Assembly: GCA_003024985.2 (NCBI GenBank)
Contig: PXIH01S0022306.1
Direction: 5' to 3' (one strand)
Length of the DNA: 11,406 nucleotides
From: Euperipatoides rowelli
Lineage: Eukaryota; Onychophora; Udeonychophora; Euonychophora; Peripatopsidae
Of the stretch, positions 1 to 7,830 are shown one piece after another (the first letter of the stretch is position 1; each line of letters opens with the position of its first letter). Made by a program: the position numbers and the translations under genes. The notes beneath the pieces are model-generated. The model had not been told where the DNA came from, did no database searches, and was given only the letters and a program-made list of their open reading frames with translations.

Positions 1-246
1 ATATTAAATACCTACATTTTTGGTTGGGCTAATTTATCCAGGAAGGGGGGTGACTCAATAATTCATACTTGTAATATTATTAAATATGGACAGCTTAATA
101 TTAAAGACCTACCTTTTTAAGTGGGATAATTTATCCAGGGGAGGGAGGGCAACTCAATATTTCACACTTGTATTATTAAGATAGCCAACTTTATATTAAA
201 TACCTACATTTTTGGTTGATCTAATTTTTACAGGGGGAGGGCTGAC
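1..246. repeat. ~96-bp tandem repeat, three units, open at left edge
   Basis: Three successive units start at 1, 98 and 193 with near-identical text (ATATTAAA-ACCTAC, then a T-rich stretch, CTAATTTATCCAGG or a close variant, a G-rich block GGGGAGGG, and a CTCAATA-TTCA-ACTTGTA segment in the first two). The periods are 97 and 95 bp. The third unit loses similarity after its G-rich block and runs into a C-rich tail (about 247-290). The array begins inside the window edge, so its true length is unknown. It is a minisatellite or satellite fragment; no coding is seen. Confidence 0.8.
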
Positions 247-1164
247 TGCCCCCTTGCCCTGACCCCATTTGGACCTCCTTGGGTATAAGCCTCATGTCAT
301 TAAATACTCTCATACATCTAATTGTCCAAGTAATATAAAGTACAAAGACTAAAAAAAAATGTGTTTTCATTCTCTGCACAATCTAAAGAATAATATAATT
401 TTGAGGAAAATTATCCAAAAATACTGATTCATATAAGGATGTAAATCTAACAAAAAAAGTTTCATTCCAATAATATATGTCGAATTGACTAAAATCTATG
501 AACTAAATATTCACTTGTTTTGGATATTTTATATCTGTAAACTAAAAGTTCATTCACAGGAAGAGTATTGGTCAATACCTTATATAAAAAATTAACGAAA
601 CCAGACTTAAAATATTTAAAAATAGAAAATTTTTATATTTTCAAAAAAAAAAATAGCCCAGATTTATATTTAAATATTTATAATTTTTGAGTTTAAACAA
701 TAGAAGTTTTAGTAAATGTATTTAAATAGTATCCAAATAATCAAGAAACTAATAACATGCAGGGACTAGTCCAACTCTTTTAGATAAAAACTTTGCCATT
801 TGCTGATACAATGCATATAAACAGGAAATATTTCTGTTTATATATATTTTTATATTATATAGTGACTAAAAGTAAATGTTCCATTGATAAGTGCAACTGT
901 GTTAACTAATATTTTATGTAAATTAAGTCCACCTCATTTATACGACAACGACAAAGGTGTAACATAATTTCTAGTAAATTTTTTATAAAACCCAATATCA
1001 AATTTGATGTGTTGGCAAAACAATAACTGTTTATGTAGGCAATAAGAATTCACAAAATGAACCCCTGATACACCTTAACCCACTCAAGTCTATAATTTAA
1101 CTTTATCTCTAAGAAAATCTAAAAAACAATTTTGTATTATAATATTATTTCCATGATTTCCTAT
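247..1164. other. AT-rich stretch without assigned feature
   Basis: I see no open frame of useful length, no terminal repeat and no RNA gene here. The first ~50 bases are C-rich and may belong to the left repeat; the rest is A/T homopolymer-rich. The right part (about 900-1164) lies just downstream of the minus-strand ORF1-like remnant and may be decayed element sequence. Confidence 0.5.
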
Positions 1165-1993
1165 GAAAGGATAAGGTAAGCCCAAAAACTTTCCGGATTT
1201 ACCTTTCCGAAACTTGTTAACACTTTATACATTAAAGGAACCATTACAACAGATTTTGAGATTTGTATATTTGCACGAGAATCTATACAGAATTCATTAA
1301 TTGTTTTAATTACAGTTTTTATATCTCTATGTCAGCAAAAATTAAACCACCTTCCTTTTTTCTACGTTTTTATTGGCTGTAATGACAAAATAAAAGATGA
1401 AATACAAAAGCCCCCTACCCCTTCTATAATAATGACATTGATTAATCATGCTTATTGGATATCATAACACCTTCTTTTAAATTACTAATTTTGTTTATCT
1501 GATTAATTACCTTATTAGTATTTCCCAAAGATTCTAACTGCATTGTAGTAGCTGATGCTATCATTTGATCTATATTATCTCACTGAGAATGTAGCACAAC
1601 AGATGTAGCTAAATTACTATCTTTACTTACAGAATCATTAAGTTCTCTGGTATTCTCCAGTTGCTGACCACCCAACAGTATTTCACTTGACAAATTACTG
1701 ACCAACACATTTTTATATGATTCATTGCAAGGATGATAGGCTTTACAATATTTGCACCAACTGCAGTCACAATCCCAGACTCTATGGGGTAATACTGAGG
1801 TACTGTACATAAAGCATACCTTGAACCTAATTTTACTGAAAAGACAACCTTTAATATTATTTGCTGAAGAAATTAAGTATGGTAATATTGTGCAACTGTC
1901 AAATCTTGCCTTGTTGCATATACAGGGAGGTATCCAAAATAATATCCTCCTTATTCTTCTAGTAGATTTTAAAGCAAATATATATAGTTGCAT
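1165..1993 (-). pseudogene. Cys-rich ORF, probable LINE ORF1-like remnant
   Basis: The longest open frame of the window (137 codons, 1580-1993) lies here on the minus strand. Its middle is rich in cysteine: PPCICNKA near residue 23, KVCF near 58, then WDCDCSWCKYCKAYHPCN at about residues 73-90, which resembles part of a zinc-binding (PHD-like) finger. A polar Ser/Asn/Glu stretch follows. After one in-frame stop (about 1580) the same frame continues with a heptad-like, possibly coiled-coil segment (QMIASATTMQLESLGNTN) to about 1447. After a gap, another open stretch at about 1165-1330 includes FGKVNPESF, reminiscent of the RLGK region of CR1-type ORF1 proteins. Zinc finger, coiled coil and C-terminal nucleic-acid-binding domain in that order would fit LINE ORF1, which coats element RNA. 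The family call is inference. A decayed host exon or a chance frame remains possible; the plus-strand frame at 1752-2009 is its antisense. Confidence 0.35.
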
Positions 1994-2009
1994 AATATAT
2001 GCAAATTGA

Positions 2010-2659
2010 GCAATATGGTCAAATTTATAATATCCAAACTGGCAAGTGAGTTAGCAAAACTAACCCAACTCAGTAGCCATGTTGCTATTTTCAGAAGCAG
2101 CCAGTTTATTCTTGTTGAAATTACAAGTCAAATAAATTATCAAATGACAAAATATGAAGTGATACACCAAGGCCTTAAAGCCTATAGCACTGAAGAATAA
2201 CAGTTAATCCACTCAATGCTGATTAACCAAGAATTCTGAATATTAATTAAAAAAAATATGCACAAACTAGAGCAGATCTCTGATACCTAGACATATTCCC
2301 AGGTGGCACATTAGTCAATAAAAGATCTTCAAGTTTGGTGGATTAGATTCAAATGTTTTCAAATGATTCAAATGTGATTATTCTAAGACTTAACGTTTTA
2401 GCTTAGACAATTTGATTGGCTAGGTGCATTAAATCTTTTGAAAGATATAAATTAAATTGCTAAGCTTAAACATAGTGAATTTGAAAGTATTATAGATACC
2501 TGAATCTATTGTTTTGGCAAAGATATGATATTTTACAAAATTATGGCTATACACTTATCTAACCAACAACAACACCACAAACCAAAATAATAACAACAAC
2601 AAAAAATATGTTATTTAGCTTTAAAGCTTTATATCAAGTTGAGGATTTATCCTACAACA
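2010..2659 (+). other. Unassigned stretch with one small open frame
   Basis: A 70-codon frame at 1988-2200 on the plus strand has a helical, amphipathic look (SKLASELAKLTQL near its N-terminus), but I recognise no family and it could be chance. Around 2345-2375 the word TTCAAATG occurs three times. The rest has many stops in all frames. By position it could be the start of ORF1 of the plus-strand LINE whose endonuclease lies at 3673, but no motif proves this. Confidence 0.2.
2561..2605. repeat. A/C-rich simple repeat (CAA-type)
   Basis: A stretch of imperfect CAA/CCA/ATA triplets (AACAACAACACCAC, then AATAATAACAACAACA), almost lacking G and T. It is a decayed microsatellite. Confidence 0.7.
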
Positions 2660-3190
2660 TTACTCAAAAATCAGGCTAAAAGGCTGGCTTTAGTAAAAAA
2701 CAAGGCCTAAGTGTCATAGTCCGGAGCAGGATTAGGAACTGTAATAATAAATGGTGTGGACAGTGTACTTGGTTCAAACTAATAGGCACTAGGCCATGAA
2801 TGTAAAAAATCCTATAGTAATGTTGTGTTGAAAAATTTACCACCACCTGAAAGTAAAGCTTATGAAATGTAAGATGATAATGAAGTACAAGTGTCTATTA
2901 TTCTAAATAATTCAGTTGATACTACCAGTTCAAGTTCTGATAAATTAGTAATATTATTTATGTGGACAAAGACAGCACCAAGAAATAATTGTCTTTATTA
3001 AATCTAAACATCTTATTGTACCTGATAATCAGGAAATGCAATCTGATATGTCAGACTATAATAAGTAAAAAAAAATGTATCCAAAAAGAATTTATAGAAT
3101 AAGCACTTGCTGATAAACAAAGGGAGAGGAGGCAGAAGGAATCCAAATAGGAAACCATTGCTCAAACATTAATAGTCATAGAAAAATAGG
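2660..3190 (+). pseudogene. Coding debris, possible ORF1 of the downstream LINE
   Basis: Several short open pieces in shifting frames. One reads NNKWCGQCTWFKL near 2740-2780 and another, in a second frame, LGHECKKSYSNVVLKNLPPPE near 2790-2845; together they suggest a broken Cys/His knuckle (CxxC ... GHxC) followed by a proline turn. Ser-rich and acidic pieces follow (NNSVDTTSSSSDK near 2910-2945), then DNQEMQSDMSDYN near 3025-3065 and a basic, Arg/Lys-rich piece (KQRERRQKESK) near 3115-3150. A knuckle protein followed by an endonuclease ORF some 500 bp later (with a Helitron in between) is the usual order of LINE ORF1 and ORF2. The assignment is inference: each piece alone is weak, and at least two frameshifts and several stops are needed to connect them. 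Confidence 0.25.
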
Positions 3191-3221
3191 GAGGTCTTGA
3201 AATATTTCATTTGATTGCTTG

Positions 3222-3234
3222 TTTTTTTTTTTTT
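3222..3234. repeat. Poly(T) run, 13 nt
   Basis: An uninterrupted T13 tract about 100 bp before Helitron copy A. On the minus strand it is a poly(A), so it could be an old retroposon tail, but no adjoining element is recognisable. Confidence 0.6.
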
Positions 3235-3333
3235 CATTTAATTACTTTTATTATTCACCACAAAGTTATGCAATCAATCAGATCTATGACTGAGCTCAAG
3301 AAACCTTCATGTTTCATTATATATTTATAGCTA

Positions 3334-3558
3334 CTAGTAATCCAGTGTTGGTCGAAATTCGACCAATAAGAAAATTTCCTTTGTAAAAAGCCGCCACAAT
3401 GCTAAACAATGAATGTTTTAGTTTTATATATAAATTTTAGCTCATTGCACTCCCTCTCCATATAAACTTTAACTCTGCCAAATCTCACACTCCTCCAGTG
3501 CACTCAATTTGTTTAAAAAGGGATCCAAAGTTTTCCCTTCACGTATTAATTATATAGA
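3334..3558 (-). mobile_element. Non-autonomous Helitron, copy A (225 bp)
   Basis: Read on the minus strand, the element starts with TCTATATAATTAATACGTG (a typical Helitron 5' end: TC, then A/T-rich, then ACGTG) and ends with CTAG, fitting the CTRR rule. Ten bases before that end lies a perfect hairpin, TTGGTCGAA-T-TTCGACCAA (plus positions 3349-3367). The base before the 5' end is A and the base after the 3' end is T, as expected for Helitron insertion between A and T, and no target duplication is seen. It has no coding capacity and would depend on a Rep/Helicase supplied elsewhere. A near-identical second copy lies at 4709-4975, which confirms that this is a repeat with defined ends. It sits between the putative ORF1 debris and the endonuclease of the plus-strand LINE. 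Confidence 0.8.
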
Positions 3559-3672
3559 TTATGTTTTTATTTTTTTGGATAAATATGAAAAAATTAATGC
3601 AAAAATATCATTGTCTACTTTTTTGTCATATATTCTCTTTTGATAGTATTATTTAAATATCATAGTAACAAA

Positions 3673-4360
3673 ATGACAAGTACAATCTCAAGTATTAATA
3701 TTTGTCCCTTAACATACAGGGAGCCGAAGTTAAAAAATTTCTGACTCAACATGAAATAGATCTGTGCTTCTCACCAGAAACAAAGATTAAGCACAATTCT
3801 AAATTAGATTTTGGTAATTATGAAAAGTTTTATTTATTATTTTTAAGAAATTCTCTGAAATCTAATAGAGGGATTTGCATTATGATATCTAAATATCTAA
3901 GTCCTTCAAATATACCTTGGCTAAAACAAAACCCAGATTTATAATACTTAATATTAGTATTAAGTATTATAAATCTTAGTGGTGGAGCTCTTACCCTAGT
4001 AAACTACTATGCTCCACACAATAATTTAATTAAAAGGTCAATACTAAATGAAGTCATTCCCCATATTTCTCCATCTTCTCAAAATATAATGGTATCGGGG
4101 GATTTTAATATCAATAGCAAAACATTTGGGATTAGATAGCTATCCTACACATTTATCTAATACACCTGACTGGTTAGATTACTTGTTTTTAAAAATTTTA
4201 ATAGCTTTACTCATAAATTCAAACCTTCCCAGTTTTTAACTATACACAGTAGCTCTAATCACCAGATTTATTCAGATAATACTATTTCCATTTATTCAAT
4301 ATAATATAAGACGTATGGTTTTCTACATCCCAAATTAAGGTTGATTATGACATATCCTTT
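3673..4360 (+). pseudogene. LINE ORF2 endonuclease domain (broken)
   Basis: This is the N-terminal apurinic-type endonuclease domain of a non-LTR retrotransposon, which nicks target DNA for target-primed reverse transcription. Motifs in order: SLNIQG (3705-3722), the catalytic-Glu motif PETK with Glu at 3777-3779, SNRGICIMISKYL near 3860-3900, LVNYYAPHN at about 3993-4022, and GDFN at 4098-4109. A possible start ATG at 3673 is in another frame (MTSTISSINI), so a 1-nt indel lies near 3700. The main frame then runs to 4136 with one stop, TAA at 3942, inside a palindrome. At about 4132 it shifts frame (LDSYPTHLSNTPDWLDYL) and soon returns (NFNSFTHKFKPSQF, then SSSNHQIYSD, possibly the SxIDYI region). 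The domain is then cut by the hAT insertion. Motifs fit the CR1/Jockey/L1-type endonuclease family; the exact clade is not certain. It is not functional. Confidence 0.8.
3935..3976. repeat. Perfect 19-bp inverted repeat with 4-nt loop
   Basis: Left arm 3935-3953 (AGATTTATAATACTTAATA) and right arm 3958-3976 are exact reverse complements, separated by TTAG. It lies inside the LINE endonuclease frame, and the only stop of that part of the frame (TAA, 3942-3944) is in the left arm. The frame is the same on both sides, so this is not a simple frame-breaking insertion. Confidence 0.9.
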
Positions 4361-4368
4361 ATTTATAG
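4361..4368. repeat. hAT target-site duplication, left (ATTTATAG)
   Basis: Eight bases directly before the hAT left end, identical to 5334-5341 directly after the right end. An 8-bp duplication is the hallmark of hAT insertion. Confidence 0.85.
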
Positions 4369-4708
4369 CATAGTTTCCCAAAGTAGGCAAAAATCCCCCC
4401 TTGGGGTCATTGGAACGATTCAGTGGGGGGGGGGGAGCGTTAGAAGCCTCAGGTGAAAATAAGAGGGCAGTGGAAGCATAAAGAAAGAGATGTTTTTGAT
4501 AAATGTTTGTACGTGTTTCATCTGTTGTCTAAAATTTGTAGTGATTCCTTTATTTTCCAAATTAATACACACAATGCAAGTTAATATAACGATCAGTGGT
4601 CAAGATCACCAACAGGTCTAACCCTATAATTACGTATTCCTTTTTATTTTTCAAGCATATTTAATTGATTTATGAAATTTTTGCTATCAGGTGGCCTAAG
4701 AAATATTA

Positions 4709-4975
4709 CTAGTAGCCTAATCCAGTGTTGGTCGAAATTCGACCAATAATCAAATTTGCCGCCACTCCTTTGTAAAAAGCCGCCACACCGCTCATTTCCT
4801 TTGTAAAAAGCCTCCACAACGCTAAATAATGAATGTTTTAATTTTATATATAAATTTTAGCTCATTGCACTCCCTCTCCATATAAACTTTAACTCTGCCA
4901 AATCTCACACTCCTCCGTGCACCCATATGCTTAAAAAGGGATCCAAAGTTTTCCCTACACGTATTACATATAGGA
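4709..4975 (-). mobile_element. Non-autonomous Helitron, copy B, inside the hAT (267 bp)
   Basis: Second copy of the 3334-3558 element in the same orientation. It shares the hairpin TTGGTCGAA/TTCGACCAA (4729-4747), the block from TGAATGTTTTA to CACGTATTA with only a handful of differences, and a 5' end TCCTATATGTAATACGTG on the minus strand. It differs in two ways: about 5 extra bases between hairpin and the CTAG end, and an extra internal 31-bp repeat. The 3' flank is T as expected. The base before the 5' TC is T, not A, so the 5' border may be mutated or off by one or two bases. It has no coding capacity; the 61-codon minus frame here is only a by-product of the repeat. Confidence 0.75.
4767..4823. 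repeat. 31-bp tandem duplication within Helitron B
   Basis: CCTTTGTAAAAAGCCGCCAC at 4767-4786 recurs as CCTTTGTAAAAAGCCTCCAC at 4798-4817, a period of 31 bp, and a further partial unit (GCCGCCACT) precedes it at about 4758. Helitron A has a single unit (about 3379-3404), so the unit expanded in copy B or contracted in copy A. Confidence 0.85.
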
Positions 4976-5333
4976 ATAAACTTATACACCAGGTTCATTC
5001 TTCTCATTAGGATGATTTTTAATGTTATTTGTGATATTTATTTTTAATATTGTCCATCATCATCTTAATTTTCTGTGTGTAATGTGAATGTTACTATGAT
5101 TTATTTTAAAAATAATTTTATAATTTCAAGCTTCTATATTTACATCATCATTCTTTACTATGTTGTAAGCACATAAGTAGAAATATAGATACATAAAAGA
5201 AGCAAATTCATTATTGCATCTTTCTATTTATTTGCTTAAAGAAGGTAGATCTCCAGAGGGAGGGGGAGGGGCACTGAGTAATTTTTTTTTTCTGCAAAAG
5301 GGGTAGTAGGCCAAATAAGTTTGGTGACCTCTG

Positions 5334-5341
5334 ATTTATAG
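5334..5341. repeat. hAT target-site duplication, right (ATTTATAG)
   Basis: Identical to 4361-4368 and directly abuts the right terminus ending CCTCTG. Confidence 0.85.
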
Positions 5342-5435
5342 CAATCTATATCAATTGTTGAACATAGAAGAGTTGAATCATAATCAGTGAACATACTTAA
5401 AACATTGTCACTCATACTATTCATAACTCAAACAT
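5342..5435 (+). pseudogene. LINE fragment resuming after the hAT
   Basis: If one copy of the 8-bp duplication and the hAT are ignored, a frame that ends before the insertion with VDYDISFIYS continues after it as NLYQLLNIEELNHNQ before a stop. This is where the end of an endonuclease domain (SDHxP region) and its linker to reverse transcriptase would be. The reading is short and rests mainly on position. No reverse transcriptase follows; similarity fades by about 5435. Confidence 0.4.
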
Positions 5436-5613
5436 CCAATTTAAAAAACAATAAGACACTATAAATAGCAAATCACAGAATTATCTATTATTTAATAAAT
5501 TAAAAAAATTTAAATTATAGTGAAATATCCTTTTTCTTTTAAAGTGTAAAAAAGAGATAAACTAAGTATAGTATTCAAGACAATACCAACTATCTACTTA
5601 AAAAATTGTTAAC
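5436..5613. other. AT-rich spacer, nothing assigned
   Basis: A/T-rich sequence between the LINE remnant and the minisatellite. No frame, hairpin or terminal repeat is recognised. Confidence 0.4.
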
Positions 5614-6066
5614 ATCAGCTGGCGATTTATCACAGATCACCATGAGTCAGTTCCCTCAGCTGGTGAAATATAACAGTTTACCAGGAGTTAGTTACCTCAC
5701 CTTGTGAAATCTTACAGTTCATCATAAGTTAGTTCCCTCATTAGGTGAAATTCCACAGCTCACCATGAGTCAATTTCCTCATCTAGTGAAATATAACATT
5801 TCACCATGAATCAGCTCCCTCAGTTGTTGAAATCTCACAGTGTATCCATAAGCCAGTTCCCTTAGCTGGTGTTAAATCTCACAGCTCACTGTGAATTCGT
5901 TCCTTTAGCTGGTAAAATCTCACAGCTCATCATGAGTTGGTTCTCTCAGCTGGTGAAATCTCACAACTCACTATGAGTCAGTTCACTCAGCTGGTAAAAT
6001 CTTACAGTTCACTATGAGTTGGTTTCCTCAGCTGGTAAAATCTCACAGCTCACTATAAGTAAGTTG
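5614..6066. repeat. 41-bp minisatellite, about 11 units
   Basis: A partial unit (CATCAGCTGGCGATTTATC) is followed by units beginning ACAG or a variant at 5632, 5673, 5714, 5755, 5796, 5837, 5881, 5922, 5963, 6004 and 6045 (the last partial). All spacings are exactly 41 bp except the sixth unit, which is 44. The unit consensus is about ACAGCTCACCATGAGTCAG then TTCCCTCAGCTGGTGAAATCTC. Units differ from each other by roughly 10-30%, with the right-hand units more alike. Since 41 is not a multiple of 3, it is not a protein repeat. Several units contain TGAGTCA (units 1, 4, 9) and CAGCTG (leader and units 1, 8, 9, 10). Confidence 0.95.
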
Positions 6067-6289
6067 GTGCTAAAAAATATCAGATCAATGGGAAAGGGGG
6101 GTGGTGTTTACCTCAACGTTATTAGTACGGTATGTTTTTATTTTTGTTTAGAATATTTCTAAGAATAATCTTGTAATGGATATTCATCTCCAAATTGTCA
6201 ACCTTGAACAATTGATGCAATTCACTCTCTGCCCTCACATAAAGTGAATGGTGTGGAATTGTCTACTCTCTGTTCACGAAATTATCCTA
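6067..6289. other. Boundary between minisatellite and Gypsy remnant
   Basis: Contains a G-rich patch (GGGAAAGGGGGGTGGTG near 6090-6106). From about 6190 upward it may be the sequence just after the protease of the minus-strand Gypsy remnant, but the frames are closed and no reverse transcriptase motif is visible. Confidence 0.35.
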
Positions 6290-6660
6290 CCAGTATTTAC
6301 ACTTAAATTAATAAAAGTTCTATTACTCTTAAAATTGATTCTTGCTTGATGAGCTGTCAACAGATCAGCGCCAATAATAATTTAAAAGGCTGACTCTAAA
6401 TACATAGGGGCAACAAATACTGGGTGTAAAATTTATTGTTGCCTATGCTAAAATTTACTATATGTTGTAGCCTGTCATTGACTGTTGAGAAACTTGAGAA
6501 ATCAATATCATGGTTTCCTTATTAGAGTCCTTGAAATTCAAAGACATTATATTTCTTATTAATTAGTGTAAATTTAGAGCCAGTATCAGCAAGGCTAGTA
6601 ATTTCTTTTCAATGATTGACTTGTTTATATAATTTGATAAGAATTTAGTTGAAGTTCTTA
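6290..6660 (-). pseudogene. Gypsy-type retropepsin (aspartic protease) remnant
   Basis: Read on the minus strand, LADTGSKFTLINKKY contains the retropepsin active-site triad Asp-Thr-Gly at 6579-6587, followed by the usual Ser and a hydrophobic segment. About 72 codons later comes IIIGADLLTAHQARINFK (Gly-Ala-Asp at 6364-6372), the second conserved block of Gypsy proteases (LGxDFL). The spacing fits the family. Between them pieces such as HDIDFSSFSTVNDRL and NFSIGNNKFYTQYLLP are readable, with stops and frameshifts. Before the active site, VRTSTKFLSNYINKS is open in another frame. The enzyme would dimerise and cut the Gag-Pol polyprotein. Here it is broken at several places, and the reverse transcriptase that should follow at lower coordinates is absent. 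Confidence 0.75.
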
Positions 6661-6966
6661 CTTTTTTTAAATTTTCATTGGCTCTATAACAATAAGAAGT
6701 TTTACTATTTTGGTTCCTAGAATTAATATTATAGGTGGTATCACCTACACACCCTACACTAACACTTTCCTTAACATATCTAACATTCAGTATTAGGCTT
6801 AGATATCATGGTATTATGACGGATAATGCAGACCCTTTGTTATTAGTGAAATGCTAAATTAATCTATTATGTTTATCGAACTTTTTATTTTGTGCTGATC
6901 CAGTAATATCTAATACAATTCCTCATCCTAACTGAGCCCTTTTAGAGTGAGGGGTGGTATCATATA

Positions 6967-7212
6967 TTACTGAGAAATGTTGTAGTTTAAGGCATTAGAA
7001 TTTAAAATGCTGTTAGAAGGTGTCTCAGCTGAATCTTGGGACACTTCTTCCCATGAACAATATGTGCTTATGTTACCAAGTATATTGCCAACAGCACAGG
7101 CTATAGTAGGTGGCCTTTTATTGATGGCTAGCATATTGGATGGTTGTGAGTTATCATTAGTCTGAGTTAGACATGTGTAGGGATGTGCTGATATTGTACG
7201 TTTTACTTTTTA
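6967..7212 (-). pseudogene. Open stretch between gag and protease
   Basis: About 80 codons are open on the minus strand (KRTISAHPYTCLTQTNDN ... ending LNYNISQ then stop at 6967). It lies where the C-terminal nucleocapsid part of Gag and the Gag-Pro junction should be. Three cysteines are present, but no CxxCxxxxHxxxxC knuckle can be seen. Asn, Ser and Pro are frequent, as expected for a linker. The frame differs from that of the DTG motif. It is assigned by position only. Confidence 0.4.
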
Positions 7213-7276
7213 TTAGGGTATCATTATTATTATAGGATCTGGCCTGTCTAATTTTTTTGTTGTTGAAACTCTTCTC

Positions 7277-7830
7277 TCAACAGATCAAATTGATCCTTGA
7301 GAGTACCATCCATAGATGCTTCAAGTTCCATGTATGTACTGTAACTGCTATTCCTGCATAATGTTCCTCCATAAATGCAAGGACATACTTTACTGCTTTC
7401 TTGAAAGTCCTAGGTGTGTATTTTAACACATCAAGTATTACAGTAGTGATTAAACCCTTTTTAAATTGGGTTAGTAAAACATATTCTCTCATTTTGCTCT
7501 TAAATGAGAGCCCATGGCATCGGTCATAGTGATCATTCTCTTTGGTAAGCTCCAACAGTTTTGCCCTGATTCTGAATACAATTTCAAAATAATTTAAGCC
7601 CTTCTAAACATTTTGGGTGCCCTAGAAAATTGTACTTTAAATTCATCAACACTTTCCTCTATGGAAATGTTTCTAAAGTTGCTTAAGCCTGTATAATACT
7701 GTGTCTGAGTTTCCTGTGAGAGTTTTTGCTCTAACACTTGTTTCATCAAAGTAGGAATCTAACGTTTCTTTCTAGACATTTCCAAAAATGAATCGAGCTG
7801 TCAGCCAGATCAACATTAATGGTTGGTAAT
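7277..7830 (-). pseudogene. Gypsy-type Gag remnant
   Basis: The minus frame at 7277-7555 (92 codons) includes SFKSKMREYVLLTQFKKGL, then ILDVLKYTPRTFKKAVKY and LAFMEEHYAGI. This is the pattern of retrotransposon Gag capsid: a helical segment, FxxGL, then a TxxxAxxxAxxxE helix. Further upstream, in another frame at about 7590-7740, TQTQYYTGLSNFRNISIEES and VDEFKVQFSRAPKM are open, and near 7780-7830 NVDLADSSIHFWKCLERN. Gag forms the virus-like particle that packages element RNA in the cytoplasm. The order Gag then protease at lower coordinates matches a Gypsy element on the minus strand. At least two frameshifts break it. I recognise no specific lineage. Confidence 0.6.

Larger units (their letters stand above)
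4369..5333. mobile_element. Non-autonomous hAT-type DNA transposon (965 bp)
   Basis: The left end reads CATAGTTTCCCAAAGTAGGC and the right end, in reverse complement, CAGAGGTCACCAAACTTATT. Both fit the hAT terminal pattern CAxxGxTxxCCAAAxT and match each other at most of the first 16 positions. Next to the ends are C/G runs (CCCCCC and a G11 run near 4425-4435 on the left; GGGAGGGGGAGGGG near 5258-5273 on the right), as in many hAT elements whose termini contain GGGG/CCCC blocks. The flanks carry the perfect duplication ATTTATAG. No transposase frame is seen, so mobility would need a transposase in trans. About 267 bp of its length is a later Helitron insertion, leaving ~700 bp of its own. 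It interrupts the LINE endonuclease. The interior at 4976-5250 is AT-rich and holds nothing recognisable. Confidence 0.85.

Noticed and set aside
1752-2009. Plus-strand 85-codon frame
   Set aside because: It is antisense to the longer Cys-rich minus frame and shows no domain.
2715-2785. tRNA or SINE promoter (GGTTCAAACTA as B box)
   Set aside because: The B-box match is partial, the A box is poor, and no cloverleaf can be drawn.
3955-3976. A 22-nt foldback insertion that broke the LINE frame
   Set aside because: I first read the right palindrome arm as an insertion causing a frameshift. Codon phase at 3702 and at GDFN (4098) is the same, so the palindrome is in frame; only a stop codon interrupts.
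4822-5007. Minus-strand 61-codon frame
   Set aside because: It lies within Helitron B and its flank and reads through the element's 5' end; non-coding repeat sequence.
5236-5424. Minus-strand 62-codon frame
   Set aside because: It runs across the hAT right end and the target duplication into LINE sequence, so it is an accidental fusion frame.
5614-6066. CRISPR array
   Set aside because: The units are contiguous and diverged, with no unique spacers, in a eukaryotic context.
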